Positions 1 through 4,310 of a DNA stretch of 5,759 nucleotides are shown here, piece by piece (within the stretch, counting starts at the first letter, position 1; each line of letters opens with the position of its first letter). The stretch lies in NCBI GenBank assembly GCA_002470135.1, contig DKNC01000027.1, forward strand, positions 461 to 6,219, given 5' to 3'. Made by a program: the position numbers and the translations under genes. Origin of the DNA: Actinobacteria bacterium UBA7398 (lineage in GTDB: Bacteria; Actinomycetota; Actinomycetes; Nanopelagicales; Nanopelagicaceae). The notes below the pieces were generated by a model that was given only the letters and a program-made list of their open reading frames with translations, was not told the DNA's origin and made no database searches.

Positions 1-27
1 GTGGGCATGTGGGCAAAAACGTGGGCA
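1..27. repeat. Three short direct repeats GTGGGCA at the window edge
   Basis: GTGGGCA occurs at 1-7, 9-15 and 21-27, so three copies lie within 27 bases. No gene can be assigned here. Plus frame 1 is open from the window edge to a TAG at 58-60 inside the first array repeat, so this could be the last codons of an upstream gene, but the visible 19 residues show no recognisable domain. Confidence 0.4.
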
Positions 28-51
28 GAAATTCCTATGGAGTTCAAGTCT

Positions 52-72
52 GGCTTGTAGGGCGACTCTTCT
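52..72 (+). repeat. Array repeat copy R1 (21 bp)
   Basis: First of five same-orientation copies of a 21-bp sequence. It differs from the commonest form at one base (GGCTTGTAG instead of GGCTTATAG). It lies 3 bp beyond the stop codon of the minus-strand DinB-like gene and marks the left edge of the array visible here. The function is unknown. Confidence 0.8.
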
Positions 73-75
73 TTA

Positions 76-552
76 TCATTTTGTTGCAGAAATGAAATTC
101 CATACATCTAGAGCATCCAAATCGATGTGATGACCATGCTGCTTAAGAATGGTTGCAATCTGTCCTTTGTGCTCTGCCGCATGCATAACGGCTTGAGAAA
201 GTAATAAAGAACGTGTCGCATGAAAAACTTTGTCACCAGCCTGAATTGCGAGCTCACCATCTGGCTTGCTTGCCTCATTTAACAAAACAGAGTCGAGCTC
301 TGCCATTATCTGTAGGTAATCCTTGATCATGGCTCCTGAGGTAATGTCCTGAAAATCTGACCAATCAACCTCAGTCAAGCAGTAGCGAAACCAAGATTCA
401 CTATTTGCGATGTGGGAAAGCAAGGTGCCGATGCCCCACTCACCATCAGCTGCGCGTAAAGAAAAGGTCACTTCTGGCTGTGTAGCAAAGTATGAGAAGA
501 ACTTTTGATTAGACCAGGCTAGGTGTTTGATCGAAGTTTCGACTGAAATCAT
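76..552 (-). CDS. DinB-like (DfsB/YfiT-type) putative metal-dependent protein
   Basis: A 158-residue protein of the DinB/YfiT four-helix-bundle superfamily, whose members bind a divalent metal through three histidines and include thiol transferases and many proteins of unknown role. The matching residues are His47 in LSHIANSESW and His124 and His128 in HAAEHKGQI, the typical HxxxH helix. The length fits the family. The frame stays open to a Met at 675, but the extra 41 residues would be translated through the 21-bp repeat at 572-592 and look like read-through. The ATG at 550-552 is preferred because TACAAT lies seven bases upstream on the minus strand, as expected for a leaderless transcript. 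Repeat copies flank the gene on both sides. Family call is firm; substrate unknown. Confidence 0.85.
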   Translation of the reverse strand: MISVETSIKHLAWSNQKFFSYFATQPEVTFSLRAADGEWGIGTLLSHIANSESWFRYCLTEVDWSDFQDITSGAMIKDYLQIMAELDSVLLNEASKPDGELAIQAGDKVFHATRSLLLSQAVMHAAEHKGQIATILKQHGHHIDLDALDVWNFISATK

Positions 553-559
553 GGGGTGA

Positions 560-588
560 ATTGTACCATCCGGCTTATAGGGCGACTC
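560..588 (-). promoter_or_regulatory. Candidate leaderless promoter of the DinB-like gene
   Basis: On the minus strand TACAAT (565-560) is a good -10 hexamer. Seven bases separate it from the ATG at 552, so the transcript would start at or next to the start codon. The -35 region falls inside the repeat copy R2 and is weak (GAGTCG at 588-583 with a 17-bp spacer). Confidence 0.5.
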
Positions 589-592
589 TTCT
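572..592 (+). repeat. Array repeat copy R2 (21 bp)
   Basis: This copy and R4 carry the commonest form of the repeat. It sits between the DinB-like start (552) and the first RNA unit and overlaps the spacer and -35 region of the DinB-like promoter. Distance to R1 is 520 bp. Confidence 0.85.
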
Positions 593-653
593 TCCAAATT
601 TCTACTGTGCGTAATCAAGTTATTATGTAATAATTTCAGAACACTTGTTTGGT

Positions 654-692
654 AGCAAAAGGGAGTTGGCATCATGCCAACTCCCTTTTGCT
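654..692. terminator. T1: long perfect hairpin, bidirectional-type terminator
   Basis: Two 19-base arms (654-672 and 674-692) are perfectly complementary around a single central C. The core is GGGAGTTGGCAT, with CTTTTG on the 3' side and the complementary A-run on the 5' side, so it could end transcription in either direction. TGTTTGGTAG sits directly at its 5' edge (646-655), the same arrangement as in T2. The region 553-863 has no protein gene; it holds R2, T1 and T2. Confidence 0.8.
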
Positions 693-720
693 TTGCTGCA
701 AATGACTTATTTCTATGACA

Positions 721-726
721 TACTGT
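721..726 (+). promoter_or_regulatory. Possible -10 box for a short RNA ending at T2
   Basis: TACTGT matches the TAnnnT pattern. A start seven bases downstream (about 733) would coincide with the first base of the 13-nt segment complementary to the tRNA-like RNA. The same hexamer occurs at 603-608 upstream of T1. No convincing -35 is seen, so this is weak. Confidence 0.25.
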
Positions 727-732
727 CGTCTA

Positions 733-779
733 CGGATGTTTGGTAGTAATTGGGACTTGGATAATTCCAAGTCCTTTTT
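733..779 (+). ncRNA. Possible short antisense-like RNA ending at terminator T2
   Basis: From the candidate start near 733, the RNA would be about 46 nt long: CGGATGTTTGGTA followed almost at once by a terminator hairpin. The 13 bases 733-745 are the exact reverse complement of 896-908 in the downstream tRNA-like RNA. Expression is not shown by the sequence. It might instead be the 5' leader of a longer RNA that includes the tRNA-like gene. Confidence 0.25.
752..779 (+). terminator. T2: intrinsic terminator
   Basis: GGACTTGGA (753-761) pairs with TCCAAGTCC (766-774) around a TAAT loop and is followed by TTTTT (775-779). The stem is a relative of T1: where T1 has GAGTTGG/CCAACTC, T2 has GACTTGG/CCAAGTC, a compensated G-C to C-G change. 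Confidence 0.75.
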
Positions 780-863
780 GCTGTCCACAGCAATTGGGTT
801 TCAACAGAGTTGATACTTTCTAATTTTCCAATTCCGATTCAACCGTAACTTCGCTTCCGTGAT

Positions 864-938
864 GGGGGCGTGTTGTAATCGGCAGCCTGGTCGTTTACCA
901 AACATCCGGAGCGGGTTCAAATCCCGTCGCCTCCACCA
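864..938 (+). tRNA. tRNA-like RNA 1 (atypical; possible pseudo-tRNA)
   Basis: The acceptor stem GGGGGCG (864-870) pairs with CGCCTCC (928-934) with one G-U pair, followed by A and an encoded CCA. The T arm GCGGG-TTCAAAT-CCCGT (911-927) is sound, and U8 and a GG in the D loop are present. Length without CCA is 72 nt. The middle is poor: TTGT has no good D-stem partner, and the anticodon arm GTCGT/ACATC (890-894/902-906) has C-A and U-U mismatches. The best 7-nt loop is TTACCAA (895-901), giving anticodon ACC, which bacterial glycine tRNAs normally do not use. It could be a divergent tRNA, a pseudogene or a non-decoding tRNA mimic. The acceptor and T arms are seen directly; the function is open. 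Confidence 0.5.
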
Positions 939-951
939 CAGTCTTGGCTTA

Positions 952-989
952 TGCAATTCGATCTATTGGTAGTGATCAAGAGAATTGCA
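952..989 (+). ncRNA. Conserved hairpin after tRNA-like 1, ATTGGT in the loop
   Basis: TGCAATTC (952-959) pairs with GAATTGCA (982-989). An inner GATC/GATC pairing (960-963/974-977) closes the loop TATTGGTAGT (964-973). A counterpart with paired base changes follows tRNA-like 2. TTGGTA at 966-971 is complementary to TACCAA at 896-901 in the tRNA-like loop, so a loop-loop contact is possible. Confidence 0.5.
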
Positions 990-1002
990 ATAGCTTTGCA
1001 GG

Positions 1003-1040
1003 AAAGAGCCTCGAGAAATCGGGGCTCTTTCTATTTTCTA
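1003..1040 (+). terminator. T4: terminator with GAAA tetraloop after RNA unit 1
   Basis: AAAGAGCCTCGA (1003-1014) pairs over 12 bp, one of them T-G, with TCGGGGCTCTTT (1019-1030). The GAAA tetraloop at 1015-1018 is of the GNRA type, and CTATTTTCTA follows. The sequence is almost identical to T5 after the second tRNA-like gene and lies just before repeat R3. Confidence 0.8.
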
Positions 1041-1044
1041 CTCT

Positions 1045-1065
1045 GGCTTATAGGGCGACCTTTCT
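1045..1065 (+). repeat. Array repeat copy R3 (21 bp)
   Basis: One base differs from the commonest form (GACCTTTCT for GACTCTTCT). It lies between terminator T4 and the -10 box of the SRPBCC gene. Distance to R2 is 473 bp. Confidence 0.8.
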
Positions 1066-1067
1066 CT

Positions 1068-1073
1068 TATAGT
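1068..1073 (+). promoter_or_regulatory. Candidate leaderless -10 box of the SRPBCC gene
   Basis: TATAGT, with an extra upstream T, lies six bases before the ATG at 1080, the spacing expected when transcription begins on the start codon. The -35 position (about 1045-1050) falls within repeat R3 and has no consensus match. Confidence 0.5.
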
Positions 1074-1079
1074 CAGCGT

Positions 1080-1562
1080 ATGTCTGAGGAAAAAGTACGC
1101 TCCGAGATTATGGAAACTGGTAACCCTAAGATTAAATCTGCCCGAATTATCATCCAGGCAAGCCCATCGACGATTTATGCGTTCCTTAATAATCCTAAGC
1201 GACATAAAGAGATTGATGGCAGTGCAACTATTACTGAGAATATCAGTGGCCCCGATGAATTGGTTCTCAACTCAAAATTTGGCATGAAGATGCACCTTGG
1301 AATTGACTATCGAATTCTAAACACCGTGGTTGAGTATAAGAAAGATGAATTGATTGCTTGGAAGCATTTAGGTCAGTGGAGATGGCGCTACGAGTTAGCA
1401 GATCTTGGAAATGGTTCTACGCAGGTAACTGAATCCTTTGATGGCACTTATGCTCCAGGAATAGCTCAAATATGGCTTAACTTCCGCAAGGCATATCCGT
1501 TCACACAAACTGCTGTGGCGAAGACCTTAGTTCTACTTAAAGCAGCAGCTGAAGCGAAGTAG
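1080..1562 (+). CDS. SRPBCC (START/Bet v1-like) family protein
   Basis: A 160-residue protein of the SRPBCC helix-grip fold, close in pattern to actinobacterial proteins labelled polyketide cyclase/dehydrase or lipid-binding. Such proteins hold a hydrophobic ligand in a central cavity. Recognisable features are the first strand with SARIIIQASPSTIYAFLNNP (residues 20-39), the RHKEIDGS turn (41-48), the tryptophan-rich LIAWKHLGQWRWRYEL (91-106), and the QVTESFDGT strand (115-123) before a long C-terminal helix. The frame is open from 951 but runs through terminator T4 and repeat R3, so I chose ATG 1080, which has TATAGT six bases upstream. ATG 1110 is the alternative. It sits alone between R3 and R4. 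Ligand unknown; no catalytic residue can be named. Confidence 0.85.
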   Translation: MSEEKVRSEIMETGNPKIKSARIIIQASPSTIYAFLNNPKRHKEIDGSATITENISGPDELVLNSKFGMKMHLGIDYRILNTVVEYKKDELIAWKHLGQWRWRYELADLGNGSTQVTESFDGTYAPGIAQIWLNFRKAYPFTQTAVAKTLVLLKAAAEAK

Positions 1563-1585
1563 AATTGTTCACATAGATTTAATCC

Positions 1586-1606
1586 GGCTTATAGGGCGAC
1601 TCTTCT
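1586..1606 (+). repeat. Array repeat copy R4 (21 bp)
   Basis: Identical to R2 over the 21 bp. It starts 23 bases after the SRPBCC stop codon and leads into the second RNA unit. Distance to R3 is 541 bp. It contains GCGACT (1596-1601), which could serve as the -35 of the promoter at 1618. Confidence 0.85.
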
Positions 1607-1623
1607 AGTTACTAATTTATAAT
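1596..1623 (+). promoter_or_regulatory. Candidate promoter of RNA unit 2
   Basis: A perfect consensus -10, TATAAT (1618-1623), lies 16 bp after GCGACT (1596-1601), a half-match to TTGACA located in repeat R4. Transcription would start near 1630 and read through the seeds and T3 towards tRNA-like 2. Confidence 0.4.
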
Positions 1624-1629
1624 GTGATA

Positions 1630-1736
1630 AATTATGAAATGCAGGGACTCGAGCTGGTAACTCATTCACAAGAAGTCTTTGCTGGAGCTGGTGACATTTA
1701 GAAGTCCTGAGATTCGTCTTGGGACTTCTTTCTTTT
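1630..1736 (+). ncRNA. Possible leader RNA with two segments complementary to tRNA-like 2
   Basis: From the start expected for the TATAAT box to terminator T3, about 107 nt contain GAGCTGGT twice (1651-1658 and 1685-1692). Both copies are complementary to ACCAGCTC in the 3' acceptor strand of tRNA-like 2. The second copy extends to 12 exact bases, GGAGCTGGTGAC (1684-1695). GGGACT at 1644-1649 could also pair with AGTCC of the T3 left arm and so compete with the terminator. Whether the RNA exists separately is unknown. Confidence 0.3.
1700..1736 (+). terminator. T3: intrinsic terminator upstream of tRNA-like 2
   Basis: AGAAGTCC (1700-1707) pairs with GGACTTCT (1722-1729), extended inwards by TGAG/CTTG to 12 bp around ATTCGT, and TTCTTTT follows. 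From here to 1814 I see only AT-rich spacer, with no convincing promoter for the tRNA-like gene. Confidence 0.7.
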
Positions 1737-1814
1737 CCACAACATTTAACCTTGCACATTTTACAAATCCTTTTCCTGCAATTTGCTACCCACCGGCCAT
1801 TCTTAGCCTGCGAT

Positions 1815-1888
1815 GTTGGTGTGGCGTAATGGCTAGCGTATTAACTCTTACCAAGTTAGAGGTACGGGTTCGATTCCCGTCACCAGCT
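1815..1888 (+). tRNA. tRNA-like RNA 2, cloverleaf with unclear anticodon (UAC or ACC)
   Basis: A full cloverleaf can be drawn. The acceptor is GTTGGTG/CACCAGC (1815-1821/1881-1887, one G-U pair). The D stem is GCGT/GCGT with G-U pairs around AATGGCTA, and the T arm is ACGGG-TTCGATT-CCCGT (1864-1880). The anticodon stem TAACT/AGTTA (1842-1846/1854-1858) is perfect, with loop CTTACCA, which gives anticodon UAC (valine). Three things argue against an ordinary tRNA: C at position 37, an extra base between D and anticodon stems, and U as discriminator base without encoded CCA. With normal spacing after the D stem, a nine-base loop containing TTACCAA results, the same heptamer as in tRNA-like 1. 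A decoding tRNA or a relative of tRNA-like 1 are both possible. Confidence 0.5.
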
Positions 1889-1897
1889 CCGCAGACT

Positions 1898-1946
1898 TGC
1901 AATTGGGCGGAGGTTATTGGTCAAACCACATTGCTGAACAATTGCA
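1898..1946 (+). ncRNA. Conserved hairpin after tRNA-like 2, ATTGGT in the loop
   Basis: TGCAATTG (1898-1905) pairs with CAATTGCA (1939-1946). An inner GGTT/AACC pairing (1912-1915/1924-1927) encloses ATTGGTCA (1916-1923). It is the counterpart of the hairpin at 952-989: the last stem pair changed from C-G to G-C and the inner stem from GATC to GGTT/AACC, while ATTGGT is kept. TTGGT (1917-1921) is complementary to ACCAA (1850-1854). Confidence 0.5.
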
Positions 1947-1952
1947 TGCAAG

Positions 1953-1989
1953 AGGGAGCCTCGAGAGATCGGGGCTCTTTCTAATTTTT
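1953..1989 (+). terminator. T5: terminator with GAGA tetraloop after RNA unit 2
   Basis: A 12-bp stem (1953-1964/1969-1980) with loop GAGA, again of GNRA type, is followed by CTAATTTTT. It matches T4 at nearly every position from AGCCTCGAGA to CTCTTTCTA. It lies just before repeat R5. Confidence 0.8.
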
Positions 1990-1992
1990 CTC

Positions 1993-2013
1993 GGCTTATA
2001 AGGAGACACTTCT
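1993..2013 (+). repeat. Array repeat copy R5 (21 bp, most divergent)
   Basis: The last copy, with three base changes (ATAAGGAGACACTTCT). It is 12 bases past the stop codon of the enolase-family gene and marks the right edge of the array. Distance to R4 is 407 bp. Confidence 0.75.
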
Positions 2014-2025
2014 TTAATATTTAGT

Positions 2026-3300
2026 TCAGTTTAGAAATGGGTTTTTGAATTCACAATCCTCGGTAGCTTCTAATTCAAGCAAACGATTCCACTTAGCATT
2101 CCGCTCGGCTCCATGGGTTGAACCAACTTTAATCTGGCCAGCCCGCCAACCAGTTGCTAGATCAGCTAACCATGAATCTTCAGTTTCGCCAGATCTGGCC
2201 GAAACCACGGTGTTAAATTTGGCGGATTGAGCTTGTTGTAGAACTTGGTGGGTAGATGTAACTAGACCATTCTGGTTTGCTTTAATCAAGATGGAATTTG
2301 CAGACTGATCTTTAATAGCTCTCTCTAATCGGTGAGCGTTAGTTGTTAATAAGTCATCACCTAAAATTTGCAACGTTTTGGGAGCTGCCTGCACAAAAGC
2401 GCTCCATGCCTCCCAATCATCTTCGGCAAATGGATCTTCAATTGAAATAATCGGGAAATTATTAACTAAAATATTTGTGTAATTAACAAATTCTGAACTT
2501 GAGTAACTCTTGTTAATTGTGGTCAAGTTGTAACGAGAGCCATCAAAAAACTGAGTAGATGCAATGTCTAACGCAAGTGAAATGTCAGTACCAACTCTTA
2601 AACCAACTTTTTCAATACTTTCTAAAACAAATGCGCAAGCTAGTTCAATGGAATCAAATGGGATTCCAAGCCCGCCCTCATCAGCAACCAGATGCGTTGC
2701 TTTTCCAGATTCCTTTCCTAGCTTTGCAGCCATCTCTCGAACGGCAACAATCCAAGAGAGCGCTTCTGTGAATGATTCAGCGCCGTTAGGGATAATTAAA
2801 ATGTCTTGAATATCTAGCGTTCGATTTGCATGAGCGCCTCCCGAGAGAATGTTTACCATTGGCATCGGTATTAGAAGTTTGCCGGTTGGTTGGAAATATC
2901 TAGCTAGTGAAACCTTTTTTTCATGAGCGCTTGCGATTGCAGCGGCCAGTGAAGTTGCTAGCGTGGCATTCGCGCCGAGAATCTCATGGGTTTCAGAAGG
3001 GTCAAGCTCTTTCAATTGCTGGTCAACACTTACCAGATCTATTTCTTTACCAATCAAGAGCGGTGCAATTTTTGAATTTATATTGGCGACTGCAAGATTT
3101 ACGGAATTTCCAGAGTAAAAGCGATTAGAAATTGATTGGTTACCATCTCGGAGTTCTAAAGCTTCATGTTTTCCAGTCGAAGCTCCGGAAGGAACTCTTG
3201 CAGTATGCGTACTGCCATCCGCCAGAGATATTGCCGCAGCGACTGTGGGTTTTCCTCGAGAATCAAGAACTTGATAACTGAGTACTTTTGTAATCTTCAT
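2026..3300 (-). CDS. Enolase-family protein (phosphopyruvate hydratase paralogue with altered active site)
   Basis: A 424-residue full-length enolase-family protein, slightly shorter than the usual 430 or so. The N-terminal domain has VLDSRGKPTV (11-20) and the flexible loop VPSGASTGKHE (36-46). The barrel keeps His157, Glu208 (VADEGG), the metal ligands Asp245, Glu288 (SIEDPFAEDDW) and Asp315 (GDDL), the catalytic Lys340, Arg369-Ser370 and Lys391. Two active-site positions differ from classical enolase: Glu168 (E. coli numbering) is Asp166 (DIQDIL), and His370 is Ala368 (SARSGETED). It overlaps the preceding kinase gene by 4 nt (ATGA), so it is translated as part of that operon. Ordinary enolase is possible, but the changes and the MR/MLE-kinase context suggest a paralogue acting on a related phosphorylated or carboxylate substrate. 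Family certain; activity uncertain. Confidence 0.9.
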   Translation of the reverse strand: MKITKVLSYQVLDSRGKPTVAAAISLADGSTHTARVPSGASTGKHEALELRDGNQSISNRFYSGNSVNLAVANINSKIAPLLIGKEIDLVSVDQQLKELDPSETHEILGANATLATSLAAAIASAHEKKVSLARYFQPTGKLLIPMPMVNILSGGAHANRTLDIQDILIIPNGAESFTEALSWIVAVREMAAKLGKESGKATHLVADEGGLGIPFDSIELACAFVLESIEKVGLRVGTDISLALDIASTQFFDGSRYNLTTINKSYSSSEFVNYTNILVNNFPIISIEDPFAEDDWEAWSAFVQAAPKTLQILGDDLLTTNAHRLERAIKDQSANSILIKANQNGLVTSTHQVLQQAQSAKFNTVVSARSGETEDSWLADLATGWRAGQIKVGSTHGAERNAKWNRLLELEATEDCEFKNPFLN

Positions 3301-4307
3301 CGCTTGCTCAAATCGAATAAGTCGCGAGCATTTGTGATTTTAGAATCAGAGAGAACGCTCTTGGTAAAAGCCTGTAATTTCTCTTGTTCTGCTGGGTTCA
3401 AATAATTTACTGGAGATTTTCCTTCAACTCTTGCGAGAGATATCAGCGCTGTATGCAGCGCAAGTGAGGGGGAAATAGCGTGCATTTTTTCGTATGCATC
3501 AAGGAAAGATGTAGCGAGAGCTGCGAGTTGGGAAGCGACTTGCTCATTTTCAGCTCTAAAGAATTTACAAAGTAAGTGGGCGACTAAGAATGCCAAATCA
3601 AAGACTGGATTCCCAATGTGCATCACTTCAAAATCCAGCACGTATACCTGCCCGGAAGGCGAAACCATAATATTTTTTGGTGAGAAATCTCCATGCACAA
3701 TAGTGGTGTGTTCGGTTTCAAGTTCGTCAATCAGTCCACCGATCACGGTTTGCAGATCTGGATTTTGCTTGGCAACAAAGCGATAGAAAGGATCAACTCG
3801 AAGTTGTTCAAAAAGTGTATCTTCTTTAAATTGAGCGATTTTTGCGGGATTACTTTCACCGTAGAGATGCCATGTTGCAAGGGTTTCGCCTAATACCTTG
3901 GCTACATTCAAATCAAATCTGCCGTCCAGTAAATCAGATTTCCAAACCGTACTATCTAATTCAACGCGGTCCATAATTAGCACAAATTGAATTGGATCAA
4001 TAAAAACTAGGTTAGGAACTTGCTTTGGACTCAATTCGTGGAATAAGCGAAGCGCATCTGCTTCAACGATTGCGCGCCTTTGGTCAGCTTCCCATTTCTC
4101 GGCAACTTTCAATTCGGGTAGCGCCTGCTTTAGGACCATATTGCGATCATCAGTTGTAACTGCAAGCACGGTATTTGATACACCACCGGTGAGAATTTCA
4201 ATTATTACTTTCTCGCCTGCAGTGACAACACCTTGTTCCACAAGATATGGCAAAACGGAAACTTCATTCAAAAGCTCCAAAATTAATTTCTCTCCTTTTC
4301 TTGCCAC
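3297..4307 (-). CDS. APH-fold phosphotransferase (small-molecule kinase)
   Basis: A 336-residue kinase of the aminoglycoside phosphotransferase / choline kinase / methylthioribose kinase superfamily. It has a glycine-containing loop GGVSNTV (41-47), ATP-binding Lys60 (VLKQ), the catalytic loop HGDFSPKNIMV (205-215, Asp207 as base) and the metal-binding LDFE (224-227, Asp225) followed by GNPVFDLAF. The fold is clear; the acceptor is not, and aminoglycoside resistance should not be assumed. The frame starts at GTG 4307, three bases after the upstream stop, with no Shine-Dalgarno before it. A strong AAAGGAGAG lies inside the first codons, 9 bases ahead of an in-frame TTG at 4280, which would give a 327-residue protein starting at ELLNEV. 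That start is quite possible. It is the middle gene of a three-gene operon. Confidence 0.88.
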   Translation of the reverse strand: MARKGEKLILELLNEVSVLPYLVEQGVVTAGEKVIIEILTGGVSNTVLAVTTDDRNMVLKQALPELKVAEKWEADQRRAIVEADALRLFHELSPKQVPNLVFIDPIQFVLIMDRVELDSTVWKSDLLDGRFDLNVAKVLGETLATWHLYGESNPAKIAQFKEDTLFEQLRVDPFYRFVAKQNPDLQTVIGGLIDELETEHTTIVHGDFSPKNIMVSPSGQVYVLDFEVMHIGNPVFDLAFLVAHLLCKFFRAENEQVASQLAALATSFLDAYEKMHAISPSLALHTALISLARVEGKSPVNYLNPAEQEKLQAFTKSVLSDSKITNARDLFDLSKR

Positions 4308-4310
4308 ATT

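Noticed and set aside
553..675. N-terminal extension of the DinB-like protein
   Set aside because: It is translated through repeat R2 and across the T1 hairpin, shows no conserved pattern, and a leaderless promoter sits before the inner ATG at 552.
951..1079. N-terminal extension of the SRPBCC protein
   Set aside because: It runs through the hairpin at 952-989, terminator T4 and repeat R3. The family domain starts after 1080.
1679..1984. Open frame of 101 codons on the plus strand
   Set aside because: It crosses T3, tRNA-like 2 and T5, and its translation shows no domain; it is a chance frame.
593..1992. T-box riboswitch
   Set aside because: Complementarity to a tRNA-like RNA next to terminators is suggestive, but there is no T-box sequence, specifier loop or downstream amino-acid gene.
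52..2013. Integron attC cassette array
   Set aside because: The repeats lack GTTRRRY/RYYYAAC core sites and the inverted arms of attC, and no integron integrase is visible.
52..2013. CRISPR array
   Set aside because: Five 21-bp repeats at about 400-540 bp spacing with genes between them do not fit the short regular spacers of CRISPR.
3297..4307. Aminoglycoside resistance gene
   Set aside because: Only the general APH fold motifs are seen; this superfamily mostly phosphorylates metabolites, and the operon context is metabolic.
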